DNA of 64,000 nucleotides from Bergeyella cardium (lineage in GTDB: Bacteria > Bacteroidota > Bacteroidia > Flavobacteriales > Weeksellaceae), in NCBI RefSeq assembly GCF_003614945.1, contig NZ_QYCZ01000001.1, forward strand, positions 142,001 through 206,000. Direction: 5' to 3'. The position numbers were made by a program, and so were the translations under genes. A model generated the notes under the pieces. It was not told where the DNA came from, ran no database searches, and saw only the letters and a list, made by a program, of their open reading frames with translations. Shown in pieces: positions 52,297 through 61,736 of the stretch. Positions within the stretch are counted from its first letter, which is position 1. Each line of letters starts with the position of its first letter.

Positions 52297-55200
52297 ATGT
52301 TTTACAATCACCAAGAGATAGAGAAAAAATGGCAGAAGTATTGGCAGGAGCACCAGACCTTTAATGCCAGCCAACCCACCAACAGCGAGAAACCCAAGTA
52401 CTATGTGCTGGATATGTTCCCCTATCCGTCGGGTGCAGGGCTGCATGTGGGGCATCCGTTGGGGTATATTGCGAGTGATATTTATGCGAGGTTTAAAAGG
52501 CATCAGGGCTATAATGTGCTGCATCCTGTGGGGTACGACAGCTTTGGTCTCCCTGCCGAGCAGTATGCGATACAGACAGGGCAGCACCCAGCCATTACCA
52601 CTAAAGAGAATATCAACCGATACGAGCAGCAGCTCCGTAAGATAGGCTTTTCCTTTGATTGGAGCAGGGAGCTTCGCACATCAGATGCTTCGTATTATCA
52701 ATGGACGCAATGGATATTTATTCAGCTCTTCCACTCTTGGTACAATAAGGCGAATGATAGGGCGGAGTGCATCAGCACGCTCGTTCAGCACTTGGAGAAG
52801 CACGGTACTGAGGGGCTTTTCGCAGCACAATCTGAGGCACTTGATTTCTCTGCCGAGCAGTGGAAAGCCTACACCGAAACCACAAAGCAGGAAATCCTAC
52901 TCAATTATCGTATGGCGTATCGTGCCGAGACTACTGTTAATTGGTGCCCTGCGCTCGGTACTGTACTCGCAAATGATGAGGTGAAAGATGGTAAGTCCGA
53001 ACGAGGAGGCTATCCCGTATTCCAAAAGAAAATGATGCAGTGGTCTATGCGCATCACAGCGTATTCCGATAGATTATTAAAAGGTCTTGAGGGCTTGGAC
53101 TGGTCAGAAGCCGTGAAAGAAAGCCAAAGGAACTGGATCGGGAAATCCGAAGGAGCATCAGTGAGATTCAAGGTGCAAGGTACGGAGGAGTATATAGAGG
53201 TCTTCACCACTCGACCAGATACGATTTTCGGGGTGTCATTCATTACCCTCGCTCCCGAGCACCAGCTTGTAAAATTCATTACCTCTCCCGAGCAGAAGCA
53301 GGCGGTGGAGGAATATATTGAAGCCACCTCCAAACGCTCCGAGCGCGAAAGAATGGCAGATGTGAAGAACATCTCCGGGGTCTTTACTGGGGCGTATGCC
53401 GAGCATCCGATTACCCAAGAGCCTATTCCTATTTGGCTGGGAGATTATGTGCTTGCGGGCTATGGTACAGGTGCCGTAATGGCTGTCCCTTGCGGTGATG
53501 ATAGAGACTATGCCTTTGCTCAACACTTTAATATCAGTATTAAAAATATATTTGATAAAGACCTTTCTGACGGGGCTTATACGAATAAGGAGGGGATGAT
53601 TTATCAGAACTCCGACTTCCTCAATGGAGAAACCGATTTTAATAAAGCTACCGATACCGTGCTTAAGTATTTGGAGAGCCATAATGCAGGGAAACGACAA
53701 ACCAATTACCGACAAAGAGATGCGATATTCTCCCGCCAAAGGTATTGGGGAGAGCCCGTGCCTGTCTATTACGAAGATGGTGTGCCTTATACTCTGCCTG
53801 TTTCAGCCCTCCCTCTCGAGCTTCCAGAGGTGGAGAAATACCTTCCAACAGAAGATGGAGACCCGCCACTCGGCAATGCAAAAGCGTGGTATTGGGATGA
53901 GATTAATCAATGTGTAGTTCCCGCTCCACAAGACCCATCAAAGGCAGGGGATAGGGTTTTCCCATTAGAACTCTCCACGATGCCAGGCTGGGCAGGGAGC
54001 TCTTGGTACTTCCTCCGATATATGGACGCTCATAACGAGGATTCGTTTTGTAATAAGGCGATTTCTGATTATTGGGGGCAGGTAGATCTCTACATTGGCG
54101 GAAGCGAGCACGCTACGGGGCATCTTCTTTATTCTCGTTTTTGGACTATGTTCCTGAAAGACAGAGGATTCATCAGCCACGAAGAACCTTTCCAAAAGAT
54201 GATAAACCAAGGGATGGTTTTGGGAATGAGTGCTTTTGTGTATCGGATAGACTTTCATTATGTCATAAAATTGTATAAGAATTTTGATGGTGAATTAAAA
54301 TATATTGGGTATTTTGATAATCATAAACAATATGAATTAAAAAACAGATATATTTCTTATGGGCTATTAAAAGATATCGTGGATGAAGGATATATTTTAC
54401 AGAAAAAAGGTACTTTTGACCCAGATATTTTGAATGACGAAATTAGACAAAATTTTATAAAAAATACAAACATAAAAAATATATGTGATTCTTTTGAGGT
54501 AGAATGGGTTTACAAAGATGTCACTCCTATTCACATCGATATTTCTTTATTAAAAGGAACTTCGGACGAGCTGGATTTGGATAAGTTCAAGGCTTGGCGA
54601 CCAGAGTTTAAGGATGCCGAATTTATCTTGGAAGACGGTAAATACATTACCGAGAGAGAGGTAGAAAAGATGTCTAAATCCAAGTATAATGTAGTAAATC
54701 CCGATGATATTTGCGAAGAATATGGAGCCGACTGCTTGCGGCTGTATGAGATGTTCCTCGGGCCACTCGAGCAGTCAAAACCTTGGAATACTCAGGGGCT
54801 AAGCGGGGTATATGGCTTCCTTAAAAAGTTCTATAACCTCTATTTTGATGGGGATGCGTTCTCTGTTTCCGACGAAGCACCTACCAAACCCGAACTGAAA
54901 GTCCTCCACACGCTCATCAAGAAAGTGGTGTATGATATAGAGCATTTCTCCTTTAATACCTCAGTATCGCAGTTTATGATTGCGGTTAACGAACTTCAAA
55001 AGATGAAATGCAACAAACGAGAGATATTAGAGCCCTTGGCTGTACTTATATCGCCGTATGCACCGCATCTTTGCGAGGAGCTTTGGAGCCTTTTGGGGCA
55101 TAGCGAAAGCGTGGATTTTGTGCCTTTCCCTGTGCTTAACGAAAGCTATCTTGTGGAAGATGAGATAGAATATCCAGTGAGTTTTAATGGTAAGATGAGG

Positions 55201-55347
55201 TTTAAACTGCCTTTCTCTGCTGCACTTTCCAAAGAAGAAATAGAGGCATTGGTAGTGAAAGACGATCGGGTTATTCAGCAGTTAAACGGTAATCAACCCA
55301 AGAAAATCATCGTAGTTCCTAAGAAGATTATCAATATTGTGGTATAA
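52297..55347 (+). CDS. leuS: Leucine--tRNA ligase with an AT-rich insertion
   Basis: A 1016-residue class I synthetase. The HIGH-type motif is SGAGLHVGHPLGY (residues ~46-58), the CP1 editing domain has TTRPDTIFGVSF, and the KMSKS motif is VEKMSKSKYN (~790). The anticodon-binding domain and C-terminus are complete. Between SAFVYR (~650) and PIHIDISLL (~743) lies about 90 residues rich in Asn, Lys, Tyr and Ile where relatives, as I recall them, have ~30. The DNA there (54241-54480) is about 22% GC by hand count, against 40-53% just upstream. The reading frame is preserved. Confidence 0.95.
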   Translation: MFYNHQEIEKKWQKYWQEHQTFNASQPTNSEKPKYYVLDMFPYPSGAGLHVGHPLGYIASDIYARFKRHQGYNVLHPVGYDSFGLPAEQYAIQTGQHPAITTKENINRYEQQLRKIGFSFDWSRELRTSDASYYQWTQWIFIQLFHSWYNKANDRAECISTLVQHLEKHGTEGLFAAQSEALDFSAEQWKAYTETTKQEILLNYRMAYRAETTVNWCPALGTVLANDEVKDGKSERGGYPVFQKKMMQWSMRITAYSDRLLKGLEGLDWSEAVKESQRNWIGKSEGASVRFKVQGTEEYIEVFTTRPDTIFGVSFITLAPEHQLVKFITSPEQKQAVEEYIEATSKRSERERMADVKNISGVFTGAYAEHPITQEPIPIWLGDYVLAGYGTGAVMAVPCGDDRDYAFAQHFNISIKNIFDKDLSDGAYTNKEGMIYQNSDFLNGETDFNKATDTVLKYLESHNAGKRQTNYRQRDAIFSRQRYWGEPVPVYYEDGVPYTLPVSALPLELPEVEKYLPTEDGDPPLGNAKAWYWDEINQCVVPAPQDPSKAGDRVFPLELSTMPGWAGSSWYFLRYMDAHNEDSFCNKAISDYWGQVDLYIGGSEHATGHLLYSRFWTMFLKDRGFISHEEPFQKMINQGMVLGMSAFVYRIDFHYVIKLYKNFDGELKYIGYFDNHKQYELKNRYISYGLLKDIVDEGYILQKKGTFDPDILNDEIRQNFIKNTNIKNICDSFEVEWVYKDVTPIHIDISLLKGTSDELDLDKFKAWRPEFKDAEFILEDGKYITEREVEKMSKSKYNVVNPDDICEEYGADCLRLYEMFLGPLEQSKPWNTQGLSGVYGFLKKFYNLYFDGDAFSVSDEAPTKPELKVLHTLIKKVVYDIEHFSFNTSVSQFMIAVNELQKMKCNKREILEPLAVLISPYAPHLCEELWSLLGHSESVDFVPFPVLNESYLVEDEIEYPVSFNGKMRFKLPFSAALSKEEIEALVVKDDRVIQQLNGNQPKKIIVVPKKIINIVV

Positions 55348-55604
55348 GAATGCAGGGGTTTTGGTGATTGCTTAATCAATAAAAATAAGCCGTAATATTT
55401 TTAATTTTATACTGATTATTGTCTAATTGACAAAAGTTAGAAAAAAAAGAGGATTAAATTGTAGATATAATAATGGGTTTTTAAGTATTTGTTAGGTAAA
55501 ATTATCTGAATATTGCTTTAAATATTTGGAGTATAAGTTTTTTTTTACTTTACTTTACGCCCTCAAAAAAAGATAAAAATAATAATTATAATTTTAGTTT
55601 AACT

Positions 55605-56468
55605 ATGGAAATGAATGTTTCAAACGAGCTTGTAGAAGTGGCTCAAAAGAAAAAAGGAGGTCTTAACCCCGCGATTATTTTACCAATACTTTATGTAATT
55701 GCATTATCTATTTATGTTTTCGTATTAGGTAATCCAGGAAACTTTAAAGCTGATCCAAGACTTACAGGTGCTTCTGTAGCTTTGGCTGATGTGGAATCTA
55801 AGGAATTAACACCTGAAGGCTTTATGGGGATTATCTATATGGGGGGGCCTGTTGTACACATCCTTATTCTCTTTATGATTACCGTAATTGTATTCTCTTT
55901 CGAAAGATTTTTCGTTTTAAATAGAGCACAAGGTAAAGGTAATCTTGATGCTTTCGTAATAAAAGTAAGGTCTTTACTTAATCAAAACAAAGTTGATGAA
56001 GCTCTTGAAGAATGCGACAGACAGCAAGGCACTGTGGGAAATGTGGTGAGAGAAGGGCTTACAACTTATAAGGCATTAGCTAAAGACACAACCCTAAATA
56101 AAGAACAAAAAATGGCTGCACTTAATAAGTCTATTGAGGAAGCTACAACCCTTGAAATGCCAATGCTTGAAAAGAATATGATGATTCTTTCCACTCTTGG
56201 TACAGTGGCTACGCTTGTGGCGCTACTCGGTACCGTAATCGGTATGATTAAGGCGTTTCACGCATTAGGTTCAGGTGGTGGTACGCCAGATGCAGCAGCT
56301 CTTTCTATCGGTATCTCAGAAGCATTGATTAATACTGCATTAGGTATTGGTACTTCTGCGATTGCGATTATCCTTTATAACTTCTTTACTTCTAAAATTG
56401 ATGGAATGACTTATAAAATTGATGAAATATCAATGTCTATCCAGCAATCTTTTGCAGAATTCAACTAA
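55605..56468 (+). CDS. exbB: MotA/TolQ/ExbB proton channel protein
   Basis: A 287-residue inner-membrane protein with three helices (residues ~22-42, 84-108, and 195-250 as two close segments). The TolQ/ExbB core is LEKNMMILSTLGTVATLVAL, then GTVIGMIKAFHALGSGGG and ALINTALGIGTSAIAIILYN. It forms the proton-driven motor with ExbD that powers TonB-dependent import. It is the first gene of exbB-exbD-exbD-tonB. The 257 bp upstream are AT-rich with no clean TAnnTTTG box. Confidence 0.94.
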   Translation: MEMNVSNELVEVAQKKKGGLNPAIILPILYVIALSIYVFVLGNPGNFKADPRLTGASVALADVESKELTPEGFMGIIYMGGPVVHILILFMITVIVFSFERFFVLNRAQGKGNLDAFVIKVRSLLNQNKVDEALEECDRQQGTVGNVVREGLTTYKALAKDTTLNKEQKMAALNKSIEEATTLEMPMLEKNMMILSTLGTVATLVALLGTVIGMIKAFHALGSGGGTPDAAALSIGISEALINTALGIGTSAIAIILYNFFTSKIDGMTYKIDEISMSIQQSFAEFN

Positions 56469-56517
56469 GAATCTGCCTACTTGAAGTTTATAAGTTAAAT
56501 AAAAATCCAAAAGAATA

Positions 56518-57114
56518 ATGGCGAGAATAAAACCAAAAAGACACGGTGTAGTAACAGATATGACGGCGATGTGTGATGTTGCCTTCCTGTTACTGACCTT
56601 CTTTATCCTCACCACACAGTTTAAAAAACCTGATGTGGAGCAGATAAAACCGCCATCTTCTATTTCAGAAAAGCTACTCCCAGATGCGAGTTTGATGACC
56701 ATTAATATAACCCCAGAAGGGAAATTCTACTTCCAGCCTGTGGAAAATGGTTCAGAAAGGATAAAACTCCTGGAAGCTATGGGAGAGAAATATAAAGTGA
56801 ATTTTACAGATGAAAATAAAGTAGCATTCACTAAGGTTACAGCTATTGGAGTACCAATGTCTAAACTAAAAGGCTTTTTAGAGCTTTCAGAAGATGAGCA
56901 GAAAAATGTGAAAGCGGACGGAATTCCGCTCGATAGTACAAAGAGAGAATTAATCGACTGGGTACAGCAAAGCCTTAATGTAAATGGCAGCTATAAAATG
57001 GCAGTAAAAGGCGATGTAAATACCAAATACCCTAAGGTAAAAGACCTCTTTGAAGGCTTGAGAGAGATTAACTTCCTCCAGTTTTGGTTGATTACAACTC
57101 AGGAATCTAACTAA
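56518..57114 (+). CDS. exbD: Biopolymer transport protein ExbD, first copy
   Basis: A 198-residue protein. A short cytosolic N-terminus leads to one membrane helix carrying the conserved Asp (MTAMCDVAFLLLTFFILTTQ), followed by a periplasmic domain (residues ~45-198). The periplasmic part is longer than in E. coli ExbD, as usual in Bacteroidota. It starts 49 bp after exbB. Confidence 0.93.
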   Translation: MARIKPKRHGVVTDMTAMCDVAFLLLTFFILTTQFKKPDVEQIKPPSSISEKLLPDASLMTINITPEGKFYFQPVENGSERIKLLEAMGEKYKVNFTDENKVAFTKVTAIGVPMSKLKGFLELSEDEQKNVKADGIPLDSTKRELIDWVQQSLNVNGSYKMAVKGDVNTKYPKVKDLFEGLREINFLQFWLITTQESN

Positions 57115-57129
57115 ATAAAGAATTGAGAA

Positions 57130-57687
57130 ATGGCAGAAGTACAAGTAAAAGAAGATAGCGGAAAGGGCGGTAAAGTCCGCTCCAAGAAGCAGAGCACGAG
57201 GGTAGATATGACCCCGATGGTAGACTTGGGTTTCCTATTGATTACATTCTTTATGTTTACCACTACATTTAGCAAACCTAATGTAATGGACTTAGGATTA
57301 CCTGCAAAACCAAAAGATGAAACTCAACAATTGGAAAAGAAAGAAATTGATTTATCAAATTCCATATCTCTGATTTTGGGTAAAGACGATAGAATTTTCT
57401 ACCACCAGCAAGACAAAGAAAGTCTAAATGAGCAAAACCTTATGGAGACCAACTTTGACCGTGAGGGGGTAAGAAAAGTAATTGAGCAAGCTAAGGCTAA
57501 GGCTAAAGATAAAAGTATATTTACAGTTATCATTAAGCCTACAGATGATGCGGTATATAAAAACTTTGTAGATCTTTTAGATGAAATGGCGATTACAGGT
57601 AATGAAAGATACGGTGTAACCGAAATCAAGACTTGGGAAAAGCCAATTTATGATAAAAAAGCAGGAAATCCTGCATCTGCAAACTAA
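57130..57687 (+). CDS. exbD: Biopolymer transport protein ExbD, second copy
   Basis: A 185-residue paralog of the preceding gene. The basic N-terminus (KGGKVRSKKQSTRVD) precedes the helix with the conserved Asp (MTPMVDLGFLLITFFMFTTT), then a Lys/Asp-rich periplasmic domain. Two ExbD proteins probably occupy one ExbB pore as a heteromer; this is inferred from the tandem layout. Confidence 0.93.
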   Translation: MAEVQVKEDSGKGGKVRSKKQSTRVDMTPMVDLGFLLITFFMFTTTFSKPNVMDLGLPAKPKDETQQLEKKEIDLSNSISLILGKDDRIFYHQQDKESLNEQNLMETNFDREGVRKVIEQAKAKAKDKSIFTVIIKPTDDAVYKNFVDLLDEMAITGNERYGVTEIKTWEKPIYDKKAGNPASAN

Positions 57688-57705
57688 TCTTAATTATAGA
57701 CGATT

Positions 57706-58563
57706 ATGGCTAATGATATACAATACAATGAACAAAATCTGTCTTTAGATGAAATTGTATTTGAAAACAGAAATAAAGACTATGGTGCATACGACCTTAG
57801 ATTTAATTATGCTAAGATATTGACCAAGTCATTTATTATCGGTACGGTTCTTTTCCTCGTATTGGCGCTTACTCCTCTTATCTATGTAACGATTGAGAGA
57901 CTTACAGCTCCAGCAGCAAAGGAGGTAGATTCTGTATTAATCAATATAGAAGATGACCTGCCAGAAGAGGAGGAAATTATAGAAGAACCAGAGGATACTC
58001 CGCCGCCACCACCACCTCAGCAGGAGGAACCACCTCAGCAGGAGATTATTCAGAACTTGGTTCCAGAACCTACAAAAGCTCCTAACGTAGAAACTCCACC
58101 GCCACCAATCAGTGTGCAGACCCAAACCACTACTGGAGCGGTGAATCAAGAGGGGGTAAAAGCGCCATCAAGCTATACACCACCGCCACCACCGCCATCC
58201 GGTACAGGAAAAGGCACTACAGTGGAAGTAAAACCACAAGTTTCTACTACTGAAGTTTATCAAACCGTAGATCAGGAGGCGGAATTTACAGGTGGAGGGC
58301 TCAATGGCTTCCGTAGAAAGTTCCAAGAGAATTTTAATAATGAATCTATGGAAGGTGAGGGTACCGTAAAAACAGAAATCACCTTCGTGGTAGAAAGAGA
58401 TGGAACTATTTCCAGCGTAAAGGCTACGGGTTCAAATACGGCATTTAATAAAGAAGCAGAAAGAACCATTAAGTCCATTAAGCAGAAGTGGAATCCAGGT
58501 AAAGTAAATGGGCAAGCGGTAAGATCGCGATACAGATTCCCAATTACAATGCAGTTTGAATAA
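57706..58563 (+). CDS. tonB: Energy transducer TonB
   Basis: A 285-residue protein. A cytosolic N-terminus with ENRNKDYGAYDLRFNY (typical of Bacteroidota TonB) leads to a membrane helix (residues ~43-65) and a Pro/Glu-rich periplasmic spacer with several runs of four to six prolines (residues ~85-165). The C-terminal TonB domain (EGTVKTEITFVVERDGTISS, then RYRFPITMQFE) contacts TonB boxes of outer-membrane receptors. It ends the operon before a terminator. No TonB-dependent receptor gene is in the window. Confidence 0.95.
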   Translation: MANDIQYNEQNLSLDEIVFENRNKDYGAYDLRFNYAKILTKSFIIGTVLFLVLALTPLIYVTIERLTAPAAKEVDSVLINIEDDLPEEEEIIEEPEDTPPPPPPQQEEPPQQEIIQNLVPEPTKAPNVETPPPPISVQTQTTTGAVNQEGVKAPSSYTPPPPPPSGTGKGTTVEVKPQVSTTEVYQTVDQEAEFTGGGLNGFRRKFQENFNNESMEGEGTVKTEITFVVERDGTISSVKATGSNTAFNKEAERTIKSIKQKWNPGKVNGQAVRSRYRFPITMQFE

Positions 58564-58584
58564 TTTTTATAATTATTTATAGAG

Positions 58585-58613
58585 AGAGAAGTCTTAGGGC
58601 TTCTCTTTTTTTA
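58585..58613 (+). terminator. Terminator of the exbB-tonB operon
   Basis: AGAGAAG (58585-58591) pairs with CTTCTCT (58600-58606), then a T run. Confidence 0.7.
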
Positions 58614-58614
58614 T

Positions 58615-58622
58615 TATTTTTG
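58615..58622 (+). promoter_or_regulatory. -7 box (TATTTTTG) for the small membrane protein
   Basis: TATTTTTG ends 5 bp before the ATG at 58628, so the mRNA would be nearly leaderless. Confidence 0.4.
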
Positions 58623-58627
58623 TGGCT

Positions 58628-58840
58628 ATGATGTTTAACTGGTTATCATTGGTAACGGGCTTTTTCTATATCGTAATGGGAGTCGTCGTTATCACATACA
58701 AATTTTTTATCAATCGTTTGGAAACCACCACAGCCTATGCTTTGGGGGCATTGCTTATCGCCTATGGTATTTTCAGAATACTCAGAGCTATTTATAAAAT
58801 TAGGAAAAACAAAAATGAAAAAAATTCTTCCCGTTTTTAG
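58628..58840 (+). CDS. Small two-helix membrane protein
   Basis: A 70-residue protein with two hydrophobic helices (residues ~6-26 and ~35-55) and a basic tail (RAIYKIRKNKNEKNSSRF). Function not recognised. The frame opens at a GTG inside the -7 box, so the ATG at 58628 (or 58631) is the start. Its 3' end overlaps the next gene by 26 bp, suggesting translational coupling to the lipoprotein. Confidence 0.65.
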   Translation: MMFNWLSLVTGFFYIVMGVVVITYKFFINRLETTTAYALGALLIAYGIFRILRAIYKIRKNKNEKNSSRF

Positions 58841-59684
58841 TCTCATCTTCCTCCTCATCATTTCCTGTTCAAAAAAAGAAGAGAAAATGATAGATTTCAA
58901 TAAAGGGAAAATTACCATACTTACAGATGACTCCTTTAAAAGTGTGGTAGAAGCATTGGCAGATGCCTATATGATACGCTACCCACAAACAGAAGTAAGT
59001 GTAGAGGTAATGAAAGAAGACTTAGCTCTTTCAAGGCTAATGAAAAATGAAGCCAAGCTCATCGCTATTTCAAAACCATTGACTGAGAAAGAAAAATCGG
59101 AGTATGAACAGATTATGGAGACGAAGTTTCAACCTGATTATTTCGCTGCCGATGCAGTGCTTTTCATTACCCATAAAAATTCTGACCGAGAGAGTATTTC
59201 ATTAGAGGAAATAAAGGCAGAACTGCTTTCAGATAAGAAGAATTTTGTATTTGATGGGAATAATTCCAGCAATCTGAATTTTATTTCGGACAAAATTGGG
59301 CATAGACCTTCCGAATTGAAGTATTATGTGATGAATGGTAATGAAAATGTAATCCAAACTTTGGAAAAGCACCCCGATAAGATTGGAGTTATAAGCCTGA
59401 ATACCATCAGCAGGCAATATAATAAGCAAATGCAAGAGCTCAGAAACTCAGTGAAAATCTTACCCGTGCAGTCTGAGGGGCAGCGTATCTTCCCAGAGGG
59501 GAAAAACCTTACCGAGATGAAGTACCCTTTTACAAGGCTTATCTATTTCCTCTATAATGAAGGAGGCTTTGGTATAGCAAAAGGTATTGTTCGTTTTTCT
59601 TGTACTCAAAAGGGACAGTTGGTAGTAGAGAAAGAGGGGCTTCAGCCCTACAACCTCTATAAGAGAGAGGTGAGAATGAATTAG
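58815..59684 (+). CDS. PstS-like periplasmic-binding lipoprotein
   Basis: A 289-residue lipoprotein (preferred ATG at 58815). The signal ends in a lipobox, LIFLLIISC, with Cys as the lipidation site. The body is a PstS-type substrate-binding fold (ITILTDDSF, EALADAYMIRYPQTEVSVEV, YFAADAVLFITHKNSD, YPFTRLIYFLYNEG). No Pst permease or ATPase genes are near, so it may serve as a sensor or scavenger rather than an ABC transport subunit. It often follows exbBD-tonB in related genomes, as I recall. Confidence 0.8.
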   Translation: MKKILPVFSLIFLLIISCSKKEEKMIDFNKGKITILTDDSFKSVVEALADAYMIRYPQTEVSVEVMKEDLALSRLMKNEAKLIAISKPLTEKEKSEYEQIMETKFQPDYFAADAVLFITHKNSDRESISLEEIKAELLSDKKNFVFDGNNSSNLNFISDKIGHRPSELKYYVMNGNENVIQTLEKHPDKIGVISLNTISRQYNKQMQELRNSVKILPVQSEGQRIFPEGKNLTEMKYPFTRLIYFLYNEGGFGIAKGIVRFSCTQKGQLVVEKEGLQPYNLYKREVRMN

Positions 59685-59714
59685 CAGAGGCTTTTCCTCG
59701 CTTAAAAACCACAA

Positions 59715-60332
59715 ATGATAGATTTAGTAAAGAAAATAAAAGAGCAGGAACTTTTGGGAGAGGAGGCGCATCGGTTGTATTCGCCACCGTACCGACCCGT
59801 CTATACCTATGATGAGATTCTGCAAAGAAATCCGAAGCAGGCAGCCGTCAATATCTTATTTTATTTAAAGGATGGTGAGTGGTACTTCCCACTAATGCTC
59901 CGATCAAAGAATATACACGATACCCATAGCGGGCAGGTATCTCTCCCTGGTGGGCAGTATGAGGAGGGAGACCTTAGCTTTGAGGAGACCGCCATCCGAG
60001 AGACAAATGAGGAGATGGGGATAGACAGGCACTACATCCGTATTATTAGGCGTCTTTCGCCTATTTATGTGCAGCCGAGCAACTTCTATGTGCATACTTT
60101 TATTTCTTATACCAAGCGAAACCCTATTTTCAAACTCCAAAAATCCGAAGCCGTAGAGCTGATAGAATTTCCCGTTTCTGAGCTACTCATACAGCCAGAA
60201 CCTCCAACATTAATGGAGCTTCCTTCTGAGGGAAATACCGAAGTACCCGCTATTCGATTTAAAAATCATATCATCTGGGGAGCGACTTCTATGATACTCT
60301 CCGAGCTTAGGCACTTGCTTAAAAATTTGTAA
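59715..60332 (+). CDS. Nudix hydrolase, CoA pyrophosphatase-like
   Basis: A 205-residue protein with a full Nudix box (GGQYEEGDLSFEETAIRETN, then EEMGI) preceded by HSGQVSLPGGQ, a pattern close to the NudL/CoAse group that hydrolyses CoA to phosphopantetheine and adenosine diphosphate. The substrate is inferred. It starts 30 bp after the PstS-like gene. A -7 box for the next gene overlaps its stop codon. Confidence 0.85.
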   Translation: MIDLVKKIKEQELLGEEAHRLYSPPYRPVYTYDEILQRNPKQAAVNILFYLKDGEWYFPLMLRSKNIHDTHSGQVSLPGGQYEEGDLSFEETAIRETNEEMGIDRHYIRIIRRLSPIYVQPSNFYVHTFISYTKRNPIFKLQKSEAVELIEFPVSELLIQPEPPTLMELPSEGNTEVPAIRFKNHIIWGATSMILSELRHLLKNL

Positions 60333-60337
60333 ATTTG
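60330..60337 (+). promoter_or_regulatory. -7 box (TAAATTTG) overlapping the Nudix stop
   Basis: TAAATTTG includes the TAA stop of the Nudix gene and lies 17 bp before the acyltransferase ATG. Confidence 0.45.
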
Positions 60338-60354
60338 GCACTCTAATTATTCTA

Positions 60355-61161
60355 ATGGCTAAGAAAAATATCTTTTTTGATGCATTTGGTACGCCTTATT
60401 TCTTGAAAAGGTTAATCATTTTCATCTTTGGGCTTATTTCCTATCGTAGGTTCAATGGTTTTAATAAACTGAAAATATCAGGAAGCGAAAATTTGGTGGA
60501 TTTACCCGATACCAATGTACTCTTCGTTTCTAATCATCAAACCTATTTTGCCGATGTGGCAGCTATGTATCACGCGTTTTGTGCAGTGAATAATGGCTAT
60601 CTCAATACCATAAAAAACCCAATCTACCTTCTTAATCCAAAGGTTGATTTTTATTATGTAGCAGCAAAGGAAACGATGAATAACGGCCTGCTGGCGCGGA
60701 TTTTTAAGGTCGCAGGAGCCGTTACCGTAAAGAGAACCTGGCGCTCCGAAGGTAAAAATGTAAATCGTATGGTAGATATGAGCGAGGTGGAGAATATTAT
60801 GAAAGCCCTTGATAATGGCTGGGTGATTACCTTCCCACAGGGGACTACTTCTGCTTTTGCACAGGGCAGAAAGGGAACAGCCAAGCTCGTAAAAAGCCAG
60901 AAACCCATCGTAGTGCCGATTAAAATTAATGGCTTCAGAAGGGCGTTTGATAAAAAAGGCCTCAAACTGAAAGTTACAGGCGTAAAACCGACAATGGAGT
61001 TTAAAAAACCTTTAGAACTAGACTATGAAAACGAATCTACGCAGGATATTTTAGATAAAATAATGATTGCCATAGAGCAAACCGAAGACTTCAATCTACT
61101 GCACCAGTACGATAAGGAGCAAGAACTAAAAAAACAACAGGAAACTCAAATACAACCTTAA
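60355..61161 (+). CDS. Lysophospholipid acyltransferase family protein (PlsC-like)
   Basis: A 268-residue membrane-associated acyltransferase, likely making phosphatidic acid or a related lipid. There is a hydrophobic segment at residues ~18-32. The catalytic block is SNHQTYFADVAAMY: the His and Asp are five residues apart (H-x5-D) instead of the usual H-x4-D. The second motif is FPQGTTSAF rather than FPEGTR. These variants may mark a distinct clade. It is 6 bp before the next gene. Confidence 0.82.
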   Translation: MAKKNIFFDAFGTPYFLKRLIIFIFGLISYRRFNGFNKLKISGSENLVDLPDTNVLFVSNHQTYFADVAAMYHAFCAVNNGYLNTIKNPIYLLNPKVDFYYVAAKETMNNGLLARIFKVAGAVTVKRTWRSEGKNVNRMVDMSEVENIMKALDNGWVITFPQGTTSAFAQGRKGTAKLVKSQKPIVVPIKINGFRRAFDKKGLKLKVTGVKPTMEFKKPLELDYENESTQDILDKIMIAIEQTEDFNLLHQYDKEQELKKQQETQIQP

Positions 61162-61166
61162 TAAAA

Positions 61167-61715
61167 GTGGATTATAAACAACTCTCAGCGCTTTCGGAAG
61201 GCAAAACCCGAGTGATACTTTTCGGCTTGCATCCCAAAATCTCACAGCTTATACGCTATGTTTTGGACTATCACGAAAAAGAATATGATTATGTGAGTTC
61301 GGGAGAGGCTATCCTCAATGGAAAAGATTTTTTCATCTTGGAAACCGATGATGCTAATGCTCCTCAGCATTTCCCACCTACGATTATCTTTATAGGGAGC
61401 CAATCGCAGACAGAGAACTATTCGGATATGCTTGCCGGTATCACCCAAGGGGGAATATTGGTCTATCCAGACTTTGTAATGCCTTTGGAGCACGCCGTAT
61501 ATCAGTCCCTCAATTATTTCAGGAAGATGGGCTACAAAGCTCCAGATGCTCAAATTTCAGATTCTTCCTCCGTATTGAATACCGACTTTGGTAAGGTTAA
61601 AATCGCATTATCAGATAAAGAGATTTTAAAAGACATAGATGGTGCAAAGTATTTCTGCCAGCAATTGGGTATTATGGAAGATGAATTTTATGATGCCGTT
61701 TCGGTATGGGAGTGA
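61167..61715 (+). CDS. Conserved hypothetical protein, Mur-ligase-like N-terminal fold possible
   Basis: A 182-residue protein probably starting with GTG at 61167 (MDYKQLSALSEGKTRVILFG), 6 bp after the acyltransferase gene and so co-transcribed. GLHPKISQLIRYVLDYHEKE and FILETDDANAPQHFPPTIIF resemble the alternating beta/alpha start of Mpl/Mur-type proteins, but there is no ATP loop. A true Mur ligase gene lies nearby on the opposite strand. Function unknown. Confidence 0.7.
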   Translation: MDYKQLSALSEGKTRVILFGLHPKISQLIRYVLDYHEKEYDYVSSGEAILNGKDFFILETDDANAPQHFPPTIIFIGSQSQTENYSDMLAGITQGGILVYPDFVMPLEHAVYQSLNYFRKMGYKAPDAQISDSSSVLNTDFGKVKIALSDKEILKDIDGAKYFCQQLGIMEDEFYDAVSVWE

Positions 61716-61736
61716 GTTAATATATAAGGATTTGGC

